Below are positions 32,778 to 41,519 of a DNA stretch of 54,095 nucleotides, piece after piece. Below the pieces are notes generated by a model, which was not told the origin of the DNA, ran no database searches, and saw nothing but the letters and a program-made list of their open reading frames with translations. Both the position numbers and the translations under genes were made by a program. Origin of the DNA: Bacillota bacterium (GTDB lineage: Bacteria > Bacillota > Clostridia > Christensenellales > Aristaeellaceae); contig JAEVYX010000060.1 in NCBI GenBank assembly GCA_023392515.1, positions 1 to 54,095 of the forward strand, read 5' to 3'. The first letter of the stretch is position 1; each line of letters begins with the position of its first letter.

Positions 32778-35700
32778 TTACTGTGCCGACGCCATGGCTT
32801 GTGTCAATTGGCCCATGGCTTGGGCAAGACTTCCGGTGGAGGGGTTCCCCTGCGCAATCAAGGATTGCAGGGTATTGATGGCATTTTGAAGGTTGTTGTA
32901 AGCGTCTGTACCTCCCGCTATGCTGCCAAGCAGAGTCTGAGCCTGCCCGATCAAACGGTTGGCGTCCGGGATCATGGTGCCTTCAACAATATAGTTTTCA
33001 TTGCTTGTTCCCGGCCCATGAATGGTGCAGGTGATGGCGCTATTTATAGCAGCGTTTGCGTTGGCGTCGTTGGTATAGCGCAGTGTAGAAAAATCGCCTA
33101 AATACTTTTTCAACGTGGAAGCATACTTGGAATCAATGAATCTGTATAGGGGATGGCCCTTGGGAATAACGATGACTCCCTTATTGGAACGAATGATGCT
33201 GGGGCAATATTCGTTGGCCAGTTTCCCACTTTCCGTACAGACGGTCATGGTCTTGTGCATCTGGCATTCGGTAAGCGGCTTCGTTCCCTGTACCCAATAT
33301 TCCGTAACGGTGCCATAGCCCAAAGCATCATTCTTGCAGGCGCTGGTGGCAATTTGTCCGCTGACGGCGCATGTGGTGACTTTTACAAGGCCATAAGAGG
33401 CGGGATCGCCTTCTATGATATCCCGGTTTGGCAGGTTTTTCTGTGTATGGATTTTAGACATATAGGCTTTCCATAAAGGCGCCGCGGAATTGCTTCCCGT
33501 AGACTTGGATGACAGAGCCTTATAGTTATCATGGCCGATCCACACATAGCTGGCATACCATCCAGTTACCCCGGCAAAGCAAATGCCCTTTTGGTCGGAG
33601 TTGGTGCCTGTTTTTCCGGCTACAGTTTGGCCGGAAATTTTAGCGCCGGTTCCGGTACCGCCTGATACAACATCCTTCATCATATCAATCACCAGCCATG
33701 CGGTGGAGGGTTTAAACACCTGACGTCGCGTCTGATTGGCATGGCTGTCATAAACGACGTTTCCATCGCTGTCTGATATGCCAAGGAAGGAGATCGGCGA
33801 CTGATATACCCCGCCGTTTGCCAATACACCATAGGCAACCGTCATTTCAATAGGAGTAATACCGCTTGAACCAAGCGTTACACCAAAGGGTGTGGCATCG
33901 ATATGATCCCGCTTCACCCCCAATTGCAGAAGGTAGTCCACGGCACGATCAACCCCAACCATTGTAAGCATGGTTTGGGCAGCCGATGTGTTATAACTTC
34001 TCTTCATAGCCTCCCGAAGCGTTTGGGGACCTTTATATCCCCCGCCGCCATAGTTTTCAGGCCATGAGTCCTCATTTTTGGAATTTTTCCAGCCGGCAAT
34101 CGGCAAAGGCATGTTATACACGACGCTGGCAGGAGATGCACCCATCTCGATCGCCGGTGCATAGACACCTAACGGCTTGATGGAGGAACCTACCGGCATA
34201 TTCAGATCCGATGCCCGGTTTAATGTTTTGCGCTGTGTCGGGCGTGTCCGGCTGCCTACGATGGCTTTCAATTCCCCAGTTCTGTAATCCAGCACCACTG
34301 CTGCAGCCTGAGGCTGAATAATCTCCGAATAGGTCCCGTCTGCATTTTTGGCCCGGTATATCTTATCACTGGGGTCACGAAGGTTCGGATAATTTTTCCA
34401 GGTCGCCAGGGTTTCCTCTACTGTACTTTGAATTTGCGTGTCCAAAGCCAGACGGATATGATATCCGCCTGTACGCAGCTTGTTCTCCATAGCATAGCGA
34501 TTCTCGCTGGTATCTTCAAGGCCTTCCATCCTCAGGAATGTGTTCACGACGTCGCGTACGGCATATTCCACATAGTGAGCATAAGCATACATTCCCGTGC
34601 CTTCGGACGGAGAGGTTTGCAAAACATTTGCCGTTTCAGTATTCATTGCTTCCAGATATTGCTGATGTGTAATAAACTGGTTTTCATACATCATCCGGAG
34701 CACATAATTGGTTCGAGTGTTTGTTATGCCGGGGTAATCCACCCCCTCTGCCGAACGAACATAAAAGTTTCGGCGAGGATTGTAGTAATAGGGGTTTGTT
34801 GTCATACCTGCCAGCATAGCACATTCCCGCAAGGTCAGCTGGCTCAGTTCCTTTCCAAAATATCCCTGAGCGGCAACCCATACGCCGTAATAGTTTTCTC
34901 CCAGGAATATTGTATTGAGGTATGCTTCAAGAATTTGCTGCTTGGAGTATTTTGTTTCCAACTGCATTGCCAGATAGGCTTCCTGAATCTTTCTTTTATA
35001 GCTCAATTCATCACTTAAAACCGTCTTTTTGATCAGCTGCTGAGTGATGGTAGAACCGCCCTCATTGCTGCCTGAAGTGAGGTTTGCGATAAACGCACCT
35101 ACTATTCTCTTAATGTCCACCCCGTTATGAGTAAAAAAGCGTGCATCTTCCACTGCGACAAATGCATTTTGCAAATGGGTAGGCATTTGGTCAATGGAAA
35201 CCATGATACGGTTTTCCGTACCTTTATAATCGGTAATCTTGTTCCCGTCGGCATCGTATATGAAAGATGTCTGAGCCTGGTCGTCCAGCATAGCCAGGTC
35301 CAAGGAAGGCGCAGTTTCAACATAAGCCTTGGCAATGCCAAGCACGACACCCGCTCCGCACAGCCCAGCCAATACAACCGTAAGTAGGATGATCCTGACT
35401 GCATTGACCAGTACGGAAATGAAAAAGCTAGGTTTTCTTACATGAGGTTTCAGAATGGTATGCCTGTACACCTTTTCTGTTTCCAGATCCGAGTCATCCC
35501 AATCGACAGGCAAATCAGCCTGTCCATCACCAAACTCCTCGGAATAGGCATCTTGCTCCATTGCGGTATTCTGATATTCCCAATCTTGTCCCTCTGCAAG
35601 GGGATATCCCTCCTGGCCGTCCTGTTCATAATCCACAGAGGAATAAGAATAATCCCCAGAGGCAGCGTCGTTCCCAGAGGCAGGATCATAGTACTGCCCC

Positions 35701-35813
35701 TGATCAGGCACTAAATCATCTGGGGTATTGTTTCCCGGCGCCTGAAAGCGGCGGCGGTTTGGGTCCACGGGATAGCTTGGCGGTTGATACAAAGCGATGC
35801 CTCCAAACGGCAT
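32778..35813 (-). CDS. Class A penicillin-binding protein (PBP1A-like)
   Basis: A bifunctional peptidoglycan synthase of 1011 residues. A 128-residue cytoplasmic tail rich in Asp, Glu, Gln and Tyr precedes the membrane helix (130-160). The transglycosylase has the catalytic Glu in VEDARFF (Glu222), then STITQQL (254-260) and LEAYLNTIFLG. The transpeptidase has SSIK (catalytic Ser543, Lys546), SYN (606-608) and KTG (734-736). The C-terminal 170 residues hold several Cys (VTTCAVSG, SACKND, MTVCTESG, YCPSI) and a Gln/Asn-rich helical tail. Only a weak ribosome site precedes the ATG. The long acidic tail is unusual and could be a docking segment for division or elongation proteins; that is inference. 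Confidence 0.95.
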   Translation of the reverse strand: MPFGGIALYQPPSYPVDPNRRRFQAPGNNTPDDLVPDQGQYYDPASGNDAASGDYSYSSVDYEQDGQEGYPLAEGQDWEYQNTAMEQDAYSEEFGDGQADLPVDWDDSDLETEKVYRHTILKPHVRKPSFFISVLVNAVRIILLTVVLAGLCGAGVVLGIAKAYVETAPSLDLAMLDDQAQTSFIYDADGNKITDYKGTENRIMVSIDQMPTHLQNAFVAVEDARFFTHNGVDIKRIVGAFIANLTSGSNEGGSTITQQLIKKTVLSDELSYKRKIQEAYLAMQLETKYSKQQILEAYLNTIFLGENYYGVWVAAQGYFGKELSQLTLRECAMLAGMTTNPYYYNPRRNFYVRSAEGVDYPGITNTRTNYVLRMMYENQFITHQQYLEAMNTETANVLQTSPSEGTGMYAYAHYVEYAVRDVVNTFLRMEGLEDTSENRYAMENKLRTGGYHIRLALDTQIQSTVEETLATWKNYPNLRDPSDKIYRAKNADGTYSEIIQPQAAAVVLDYRTGELKAIVGSRTRPTQRKTLNRASDLNMPVGSSIKPLGVYAPAIEMGASPASVVYNMPLPIAGWKNSKNEDSWPENYGGGGYKGPQTLREAMKRSYNTSAAQTMLTMVGVDRAVDYLLQLGVKRDHIDATPFGVTLGSSGITPIEMTVAYGVLANGGVYQSPISFLGISDSDGNVVYDSHANQTRRQVFKPSTAWLVIDMMKDVVSGGTGTGAKISGQTVAGKTGTNSDQKGICFAGVTGWYASYVWIGHDNYKALSSKSTGSNSAAPLWKAYMSKIHTQKNLPNRDIIEGDPASYGLVKVTTCAVSGQIATSACKNDALGYGTVTEYWVQGTKPLTECQMHKTMTVCTESGKLANEYCPSIIRSNKGVIVIPKGHPLYRFIDSKYASTLKKYLGDFSTLRYTNDANANAAINSAITCTIHGPGTSNENYIVEGTMIPDANRLIGQAQTLLGSIAGGTDAYNNLQNAINTLQSLIAQGNPSTGSLAQAMGQLTQAMASAQ

Positions 35814-35853
35814 GATGCCAGAATTTCTTCAAAGCGTTTTGCCACGTATGTCA

Positions 35854-35882
35854 TTATAGCACAGCCGGAAACGCTTTTCAAA
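35854..35882 (-). promoter_or_regulatory. SigA-type promoter of the PBP gene
   Basis: Minus-strand -35 TTGAAA (35877-35882), 17-base spacer, perfect -10 TATAAT (35854-35859), about 41 bases before the start. It indicates vegetative expression. Confidence 0.82.
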
Positions 35883-35948
35883 GTTTTCTCCCTAACGCAG
35901 GTAGTCCGGCCCTTTCGTGCATATGAATAAAACGAAGGAGGGATGAAG

Positions 35949-36614
35949 ATGGTTGCATTCCTCAAAGGAAAAAAAACCTGGTGGCAGCAAGTGATCCGTT
36001 GGGTGCTGATTGTCGTATTGGTGTTTACAGCCATTTTTCTCATTCTGGAAAACAACCTTTCCCAAGTAATTTTGGATATGGCTTATGCCGACGCCTATGC
36101 TTTGGCTGTCGATGCCATCAACACCGCCGTGGCCAAAGTCATGAGTTCCGGTATCACCTATGATGATTTGGTTAAGATACAAACCAACAGTCAAGGCTTG
36201 GTTACTATGTTGCAGGCAAACACGGTGCGTATGAATGATATTGCTACGCAAACAGCTATGAGCGCCAGGACAATTCTGCAAGACAATGACCAGGTCGTAT
36301 ATATTCCCTTGGGAGCTGCCCTGGGTATGCATTTTCTGGCAGGCAGTGGACCATATATTCCCGTAAAAATCTTGCCGGTTGGGGCGGTTTCTACACAGTT
36401 TATAACCGAGTTTGAATCAGCGGGCATCAACCAGACCAGGCATAAAATTTTTCTGTCTGTCCGCACCACCGTCCGGTTGGTAATACCCACAGGGGCCAAA
36501 CAGGTTGATGTCACCAGCCAGGTATCTATTGCGGAAAGCATCATTGTAGGCGATGTACCGGAATCTTTCGTAGATGTAAATGACAAAGCGGATCTTCTGA
36601 ATTTGGCGCCGTAA
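35949..36614 (+). CDS. yunB: Sporulation protein YunB
   Basis: YunB is a SigE-regulated membrane protein needed for efficient sporulation or germination in Bacillus; its role is not known in detail. The 221-residue protein has one N-terminal helix (VIRWVLIVVLVFTAIFLILE) and the family pattern AYADAYALAVDAINTAV, GITYDDLV, IPLGAALGMHFLAGSGP and INQTRHKIFLSV. An ATG at 35943 is only about 2 bases after AAGGAGGG, so the ATG 6 bases later is chosen. It lies divergent from the PBP gene. Confidence 0.9.
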   Translation: MVAFLKGKKTWWQQVIRWVLIVVLVFTAIFLILENNLSQVILDMAYADAYALAVDAINTAVAKVMSSGITYDDLVKIQTNSQGLVTMLQANTVRMNDIATQTAMSARTILQDNDQVVYIPLGAALGMHFLAGSGPYIPVKILPVGAVSTQFITEFESAGINQTRHKIFLSVRTTVRLVIPTGAKQVDVTSQVSIAESIIVGDVPESFVDVNDKADLLNLAP

Positions 36615-36719
36615 CCTCCTTTTTCCTGACATAATGTACTGTTTTGTGGAAAAGCTGACGAAACTGCACACATTATAGGGAATTTTCTCCTGTTTTTCCC
36701 CGGAATAACCCTGCGTTGC

Positions 36720-36748
36720 TTGACACACCGGCAGGGATGTTCTACAAT
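36720..36748 (+). promoter_or_regulatory. SigA-type promoter of the CARDB-like protein gene
   Basis: A perfect -35 TTGACA (36720-36725), 17-base spacer, -10 TACAAT (36743-36748). It predicts a leader of about 140 bases with two hairpins. The region 36615-36894 otherwise holds no gene. Confidence 0.82.
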
Positions 36749-36828
36749 AACAGCGAATGTATTTGTGTTATGCTGTGTGTGTTGTATATCTGGAAATGTT
36801 TGTGGCATACTAATAGTGTTTCACCAAA

Positions 36829-36884
36829 GCGCCAAAAGTTTTTTGCGCGATGGAAGGGAGGAAGGGCGTTTTTTATAAACGCCC
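36829..36884 (+). promoter_or_regulatory. Leader hairpins; one splits SD from start codon
   Basis: Hairpin 1 pairs GCGC at 36829-36832 with GCGC at 36845-36848, with an A/T inner stem. AAGGGAGG follows (36854-36861), then hairpin 2: GGGCGTTT (36864-36871), loop TTTAT, AAACGCCC (36877-36884). ATG is at 36895. The linear gap from Shine-Dalgarno to ATG is 33 bases; with hairpin 2 folded it is about 12. Confidence 0.55.
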
Positions 36885-36894
36885 ATACGGTTGC

Positions 36895-38892
36895 ATGAAA
36901 CAGAGGATGATTCTGCTTCTCCTGCTATGCACCTTCATTTTGTGTGTTGCAGGCACCGCACTGGCGGCATACGATCCCATCAAGGTTAGCATGGAGCTGT
37001 CAAAAAACACTTTTACCGGGGTTGATTCCGTCACCGTCTCCATCAGCGTCAGCAACGTAGGCGATGATGATATGCCCGGCCCGGTTTATTTGTATTACCC
37101 TGATGGAAAAGCCGTGACCGACTTTGGTGACGGCGGAGCCGTAATGCTTAAAATCGGTGAATCCAAACCATGGACAGGCACCTGGAAAGTCACCCAAAGG
37201 CAATTGGATGACGGTAAAATCACTTTTCAGGTGAAGTATCCTATTTATAATGACGAAGGCAACGTCATTTTCAAAAACAAATACTTCAACAAGGCAATTG
37301 TTTTTGATGGTGCTGCTCCCGGTTTGGATTGGAAGCGCACTATAAACCCCACCATGGCCCGGGAAGGGCAAACCGTAAACGTCATCTATGAATTGACCAA
37401 CACCGGCAACGTTGCACTGGAAAACTTAAAGATTACAGAAAATAAGAATATATCCTCCAAAGCGCAGACCATTGATACCTTGAAGGTAGGCGAAAGCAAG
37501 CAAATTACCTTTGAGAAGACCATGGGAACCAAGAACCTTACCAGCAGTGGGAAAATCACCTACCGGTCTTCCAATTCCAATAAGACACAGACAATTACCG
37601 TCGACGCAGCTACCATTGCCTTTGGCGAAGCCAGTTTGAGCGCCTCCCTGGAATCCAGCGCAAAAGGCGTCAGTATTGGAGAAACAGTTAAGCTGACCCT
37701 AAAGCTTAAAAATTCCGGCAATATAGATTATAACAACATGACGGTTACCGACCCGGTATTAGGCGAAGTTTTTGCTAATGTCACTTTGGCCGCCGGAGCT
37801 ACGGATACTCTGGAAAAAGAGATTACGATGATGAGCAGCGGCGAATACCAATTCACCATCGTGGCAACCGACAGCACCGGTACAGAAGTAAGCCTGGTTA
37901 CGGATAAAGTGACCGTGGGGGCGGTAGACCCCAATAAAAAGCTGACATTAAGCGTTAATGCCGAAGCTGACAAGCTGGAAATTTACGAGCAGCCTGCTAC
38001 CGTACGCTTTCAAGTGACCGTAACCAACGCCAGCGAAACCGATGCTGACAAGGTTGTGCTTAAGCATGGCGCAACCACAATCTATACCTTTGAAAAAATC
38101 AAGGCTGGGGAAAGCAAAACCGTTGTGCGTGACACCACAATTTCCATGGCGGGTAAGTTTCAATTTACAGCCACCTGCAAGGATTTATTGGGCAACGACG
38201 TTTCCTTTGAAAGCAATCCCCTATCCATTGGCTATGCCGTAGCTACTCCTGTACCCACCCAAGTGCCTCAGCGCACACCTCCACCCCTTCAGCAAGATTC
38301 GCTGCCCACCAGCGCGGATTTACCCCCGGCCGTATCCGCAATCAAATCTGGTTTCTCCGTTTTGTTTTATCTGCTGATGGTAATGCTGGTAGTTTCATTG
38401 CTTCTTCTGCTGATTGCCTTTGTAAAGCGCGCCCAGCAAAAGCGCCAGTCTCAATCCGCGCTGGATCACCTGGAACGGGGAACGCGCCGGGACTATACCT
38501 TGCCCGGTGAAGATATGGCAGAAGCCGAACCCGATGATAATGGCGAAAATGGTACAGATGGCATGCCTGAGCAGGAAAATGAGTCTTTCCGTCTGTTGGA
38601 TGACGAACTTCCCCATATGAAATATGTGCGCGGTGACACGGTTTCTCAAGATACCACTCCTGCAGAAGAGCCTTCTGAAGAGGACGACTCACCCAAAGCA
38701 GAAGAGGAATCTTCTGAATTAAGTGAAGAGCGGGCAGCCATTTTATCAGGCGGAACAGGACATTACCGTCTGGCCCGTCCCCAAACGAGCACAGAGCCTG
38801 TCAACTCCGTCCAGGCATATGGACGCCGCCGCCGTGCCGCCAGAGGGACTTCCGGCCCCAACAATACCACGACACCAACCGCTGGTTTCTAA
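36895..38892 (+). CDS. CARDB-like repeat protein with membrane anchor
   Basis: A 665-residue surface protein. The signal peptide (MILLLLLCTFILCVAGTALAA) is followed by about four Ig-like modules of the CARDB/DUF11 kind: VTVSISVSNVGDDDMPGPV, VNVIYELTNTGNVALENL, VKLTLKLKNSGNIDYNN and VRFQVTVTNASETDADKV. A Pro/Thr/Gln linker leads to a membrane helix near residue 510 (VLFYLLMVMLVVSLLLLLIAF), and a 135-residue acidic cytoplasmic tail follows, rich in Glu, Asp and Ser, ending Arg- and Thr-rich. The open frame begins at 36850 but without signal-peptide logic or a ribosome site, so ATG 36895 is chosen. A membrane protein with outer Ig-like modules and a charged inner tail may link envelope and cytoplasm; function unknown. 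Confidence 0.82.
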   Translation: MKQRMILLLLLCTFILCVAGTALAAYDPIKVSMELSKNTFTGVDSVTVSISVSNVGDDDMPGPVYLYYPDGKAVTDFGDGGAVMLKIGESKPWTGTWKVTQRQLDDGKITFQVKYPIYNDEGNVIFKNKYFNKAIVFDGAAPGLDWKRTINPTMAREGQTVNVIYELTNTGNVALENLKITENKNISSKAQTIDTLKVGESKQITFEKTMGTKNLTSSGKITYRSSNSNKTQTITVDAATIAFGEASLSASLESSAKGVSIGETVKLTLKLKNSGNIDYNNMTVTDPVLGEVFANVTLAAGATDTLEKEITMMSSGEYQFTIVATDSTGTEVSLVTDKVTVGAVDPNKKLTLSVNAEADKLEIYEQPATVRFQVTVTNASETDADKVVLKHGATTIYTFEKIKAGESKTVVRDTTISMAGKFQFTATCKDLLGNDVSFESNPLSIGYAVATPVPTQVPQRTPPPLQQDSLPTSADLPPAVSAIKSGFSVLFYLLMVMLVVSLLLLLIAFVKRAQQKRQSQSALDHLERGTRRDYTLPGEDMAEAEPDDNGENGTDGMPEQENESFRLLDDELPHMKYVRGDTVSQDTTPAEEPSEEDDSPKAEEESSELSEERAAILSGGTGHYRLARPQTSTEPVNSVQAYGRRRRAARGTSGPNNTTTPTAGF

Positions 38893-38912
38893 GTTGCCCA
38901 TGTCTTTCATGC

Positions 38913-38944
38913 AAAACAGCCCCTGATGAGGGGCTGTTTTTATT
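38913..38944 (+). terminator. Terminator after the CARDB-like gene
   Basis: An 11 bp stem AAAACAGCCCC / GGGGCTGTTTT with loop TGATGA, followed by TATT, 20 bases past the stop codon. Confidence 0.88.
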
Positions 38945-38975
38945 GTAGGTATATTGCTTTTCCCAATACATTGCT

Positions 38976-40502
38976 TTACTCCAGATATTTCCCCATCATA
39001 TAGCCCATAACGCCATCGACCCTTACATGATACCAACCCCTAATCATAATGCCAAGCACTTCCACCTGGGTTCCATTGCTATACTTTCCCAGTGATTTTG
39101 CGTATTCTGACGCTGTTTCCCTCAAGTTAAGCCTGTCGGCAGGCTTGGGATTATTGACCGTCTTATAAGGAATTGCAGACTTCACACTGTTTGAAGCAGG
39201 TGGAAAAGCAAGGTACTTTTCTTGCATGAAACCATACATATTGCCGATTCGAACAAATACCCACCCTTTTTTATCCGACAAATAAGATACGACCTCCACC
39301 TTAACGCCATTATAATACTTCCCCAAGGAATAACCTGTCGCGCTGCCGTCCGGCGGAATACTTTCTCTGAGATTAAGCCTGTCTTTGGGATTAGGATTAT
39401 TCACAACCGCTATTACGCCGACGTTTCCACCATCATTCTTTTCTGAAGAACCGTCCAGCGATGTGAGGTATTTCGCCATCATAAAACCCATTTGACCATC
39501 CACGCGCACATGATACCAGCCGTTACTCATAACGCCCAGTACCTCAACCCAGGTACCATTGCTGTATTTCCCAAGGGATTTCGCTTTGTCAGATGCCGTC
39601 TCCCTCAGGTTAAGCCGGTCGGATGCTTTGGGATTATTCACCTTTACAATAGGAATGGCGGATTGCACATTGCCGGTTGATTGAAAAGTCAAATACTGCT
39701 TTTGCATAAAGCCAGAAATATTGCCAATGCGCACGGATAACCAATTGTTGTTATATGGATAAGGCAGTGTTTCCACCTCAACACCATTATAATACTTCCC
39801 AATGGACAAGCCCGTGGCGGTTCCATTGGCCGGCACGCTTTCTCTCAGATTCAGCCTGTCTTTCGGGTTGGGATTATTGACAACCGCTTTTGTATATATG
39901 CTTGGGTTTCCATTGTTCTCAGGAGTATCACCATCCAACGCCGTAAGATACTTTGCCATCATGTATCCCATCAGTCCATCTACGCGCACATGATACCATC
40001 CGTCATTCAAAACGCCCAGCACATAAACCTTGGTGCCGTTTGTATATTTTCCTAGGGATTTTGCTTTGTCCGATGTATAATCTCTCAAGTTCAGCCGGTC
40101 GGTAGTTTTAGGATTATTGACCTGCACAATGGGAAAAGCAGGTTCAACATGATCTGATGCCGGATAAAAAGCCAGATAATCTTTCTGCATATAGCCATAC
40201 ATGTTGCCGATTCGCCCAAATACCCATTTGTTATCGGGCATGTATGACAGAACCTCCACCTCTGCACCGTTATAATACTTCCCCATGGAGAAGCCTAAAC
40301 TGCCATTCCCGGGAACGCTATCCCTGATGTTAAGCCGATCGTTGGGATTGGGATTGTTTACAATTGCATAGGTTGCGCTTTGGGCACGCGCTGTCATTGG
40401 AGCCATGAGAGTAATCAGCATCAAAAGAGATAAAAATACCATCAAGTGTATGTAATAATCTTTCCTCGTTATTTTTCCTGCCGATCGCACATTTTGCATC
40501 AT
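38976..40502 (-). CDS. Secreted protein with six bacterial SH3 domains
   Basis: A 508-residue exported protein: signal peptide (MVFLSLLMLITLMAPMTARA) then six SH3_3 domains and nothing else. Each begins VNNP at residues 48, 128, 208, 288, 367 and 449, about 80 residues apart. They alternate between two types: A (PNPxDRLNxRxSxPxNG, GKYYNGxEVE) and B (DRLNLR, DKAKSLGKY, GWYHVRVDG, MMAKYL), so the protein is three copies of an A-B pair. Bacterial SH3 domains bind peptidoglycan peptides. No catalytic domain is present, so it is likely a wall-binding protein. AAAGGAG lies about 9 bases before the start; the first two codons are both ATG. Confidence 0.92.
   Translation of the reverse strand: MMQNVRSAGKITRKDYYIHLMVFLSLLMLITLMAPMTARAQSATYAIVNNPNPNDRLNIRDSVPGNGSLGFSMGKYYNGAEVEVLSYMPDNKWVFGRIGNMYGYMQKDYLAFYPASDHVEPAFPIVQVNNPKTTDRLNLRDYTSDKAKSLGKYTNGTKVYVLGVLNDGWYHVRVDGLMGYMMAKYLTALDGDTPENNGNPSIYTKAVVNNPNPKDRLNLRESVPANGTATGLSIGKYYNGVEVETLPYPYNNNWLSVRIGNISGFMQKQYLTFQSTGNVQSAIPIVKVNNPKASDRLNLRETASDKAKSLGKYSNGTWVEVLGVMSNGWYHVRVDGQMGFMMAKYLTSLDGSSEKNDGGNVGVIAVVNNPNPKDRLNLRESIPPDGSATGYSLGKYYNGVKVEVVSYLSDKKGWVFVRIGNMYGFMQEKYLAFPPASNSVKSAIPYKTVNNPKPADRLNLRETASEYAKSLGKYSNGTQVEVLGIMIRGWYHVRVDGVMGYMMGKYLE
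38990..40370 (-). repeat. Three tandem copies of a ~482 bp coding repeat
   Basis: Matching segments such as the one encoding GWYHVRVDG recur near 39021, 39503 and 39985, a period of about 482 bp, equal to one A-B pair of SH3 domains. The copies have diverged at many third positions, so the expansion is not recent. Confidence 0.8.
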
Positions 40503-40735
40503 ATTCTCCGCTCCTTTTCACTTTTTAGCATGCTGCCCATCTTATACCATGGTAACGATTTACACCTGAATTTCACTCCTGCAGTTGACAGAAATTTTAC
40601 GCATTTGAATAAGACCGTATTTCCAACCCGAAAGCGTAGATAAATTTCAAGAGCTGATGAATGGGGATAAGTCCTTTTTTTCGGAAAGCAAGACGCAAAG
40701 AGGCATGAAATTGTATGATTTCAAAGGTGCTGCAG

Positions 40736-40764
40736 TTGCTTCAAAGGTAATTTACGAGTATAAT
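40736..40764 (+). promoter_or_regulatory. SigA-type promoter of DUF2461-phosphomutase-tkt
   Basis: -35 TTGCTT (40736-40741), 17-base spacer, perfect -10 TATAAT (40759-40764), 27 bases before the ATG. No further internal promoter was clear up to tkt, so all three genes may be co-transcribed. The rest of 40503-40735 shows no gene. Confidence 0.78.
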
Positions 40765-40791
40765 GGAAGCGTATGATTTGGGAGGTGCTGC

Positions 40792-41484
40792 ATGTTCACC
40801 GGTTTTCCAGAGGAAACCATTCAGTTCTTTCTTAGCCTCCGTTTTAATAACCAGCTCTCTTTTTTTGATGCGCACAAGGAGGAATACCTCCGTCATGTGC
40901 AGGCACCTTTTTATGCTTTCATTGACCAAATGGCGCCCATCATGCGGAATATCGATCCTGCAATGGAGGTGCGCCCGGCCAAATGCCTTGCACGCATCCG
41001 CCGGGATACCCGTTTTACTAAGGACAAGTCCCCCTTCCGAGATCATTTATGGCTATTGTTCCGCAAGGCTTCAGAGCCGAGGGACGGAAGTCTCATGTAC
41101 TGGTTTGAAGTCTCGCCGGAAGAAGTAAATTGGGGGCTTGGATTTTGGGGCGAAAACCGGCCTGCTATGGACATGATGCGCCGCCGGATGGCTGCCACTC
41201 CCCGCGCCTTTTTGGAATTGATTGAGCAATGCCATCTTCCCGAACATTCCCTATTTTTGGGTGGAGATGCTTTCAAGCGGATGGCAATACCCGAGCAGAT
41301 TCCACCGGCACTAAAGCCCTGGTATTTGGCGAAACATTTCTATGTACAGCGGAGCAGCACGCACTTCCCTTGGATTTATTCTTCTGATATTGTCAAGCAT
41401 GTTGCGGAAGATTACCAGTGTCTGGCTCCTCTGTACAGGACATTCCGCGGCATGTTGGATGATCTTGCATCCGTTCAGGAGTAA
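40792..41484 (+). CDS. DUF2461 family protein
   Basis: A 230-residue soluble protein of unknown function. FNNQLSFFDAHKEEYLRHVQAPF, the RIRRDTRFTKDKSPFRDH signature, the WGLGFW strand and the C-terminal YLAKHFYV are those of DUF2461 (TIGR02453-like). GGGAGGTG precedes the ATG. Members are widespread in bacteria and fungi; no activity is established. It precedes the phosphohexomutase by about 35 bases. Confidence 0.92.
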   Translation: MFTGFPEETIQFFLSLRFNNQLSFFDAHKEEYLRHVQAPFYAFIDQMAPIMRNIDPAMEVRPAKCLARIRRDTRFTKDKSPFRDHLWLLFRKASEPRDGSLMYWFEVSPEEVNWGLGFWGENRPAMDMMRRRMAATPRAFLELIEQCHLPEHSLFLGGDAFKRMAIPEQIPPALKPWYLAKHFYVQRSSTHFPWIYSSDIVKHVAEDYQCLAPLYRTFRGMLDDLASVQE

Positions 41485-41519
41485 GCAATTTGTCTCCCCC
41501 AGAAAATAAGGAGGTTCTT

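Noticed and set aside
35905..35935. Possible sporulation promoter (CATATGAATA) upstream of yunB
   Set aside because: Does not match SigE, SigG or SigK -10 elements closely, and no -35 was found.
36850..36894. Start of the CARDB-like protein at ATG 36850
   Set aside because: It would place 15 charged residues before the signal peptide and begin inside the region that supplies the ribosome site; no ribosome site precedes it.
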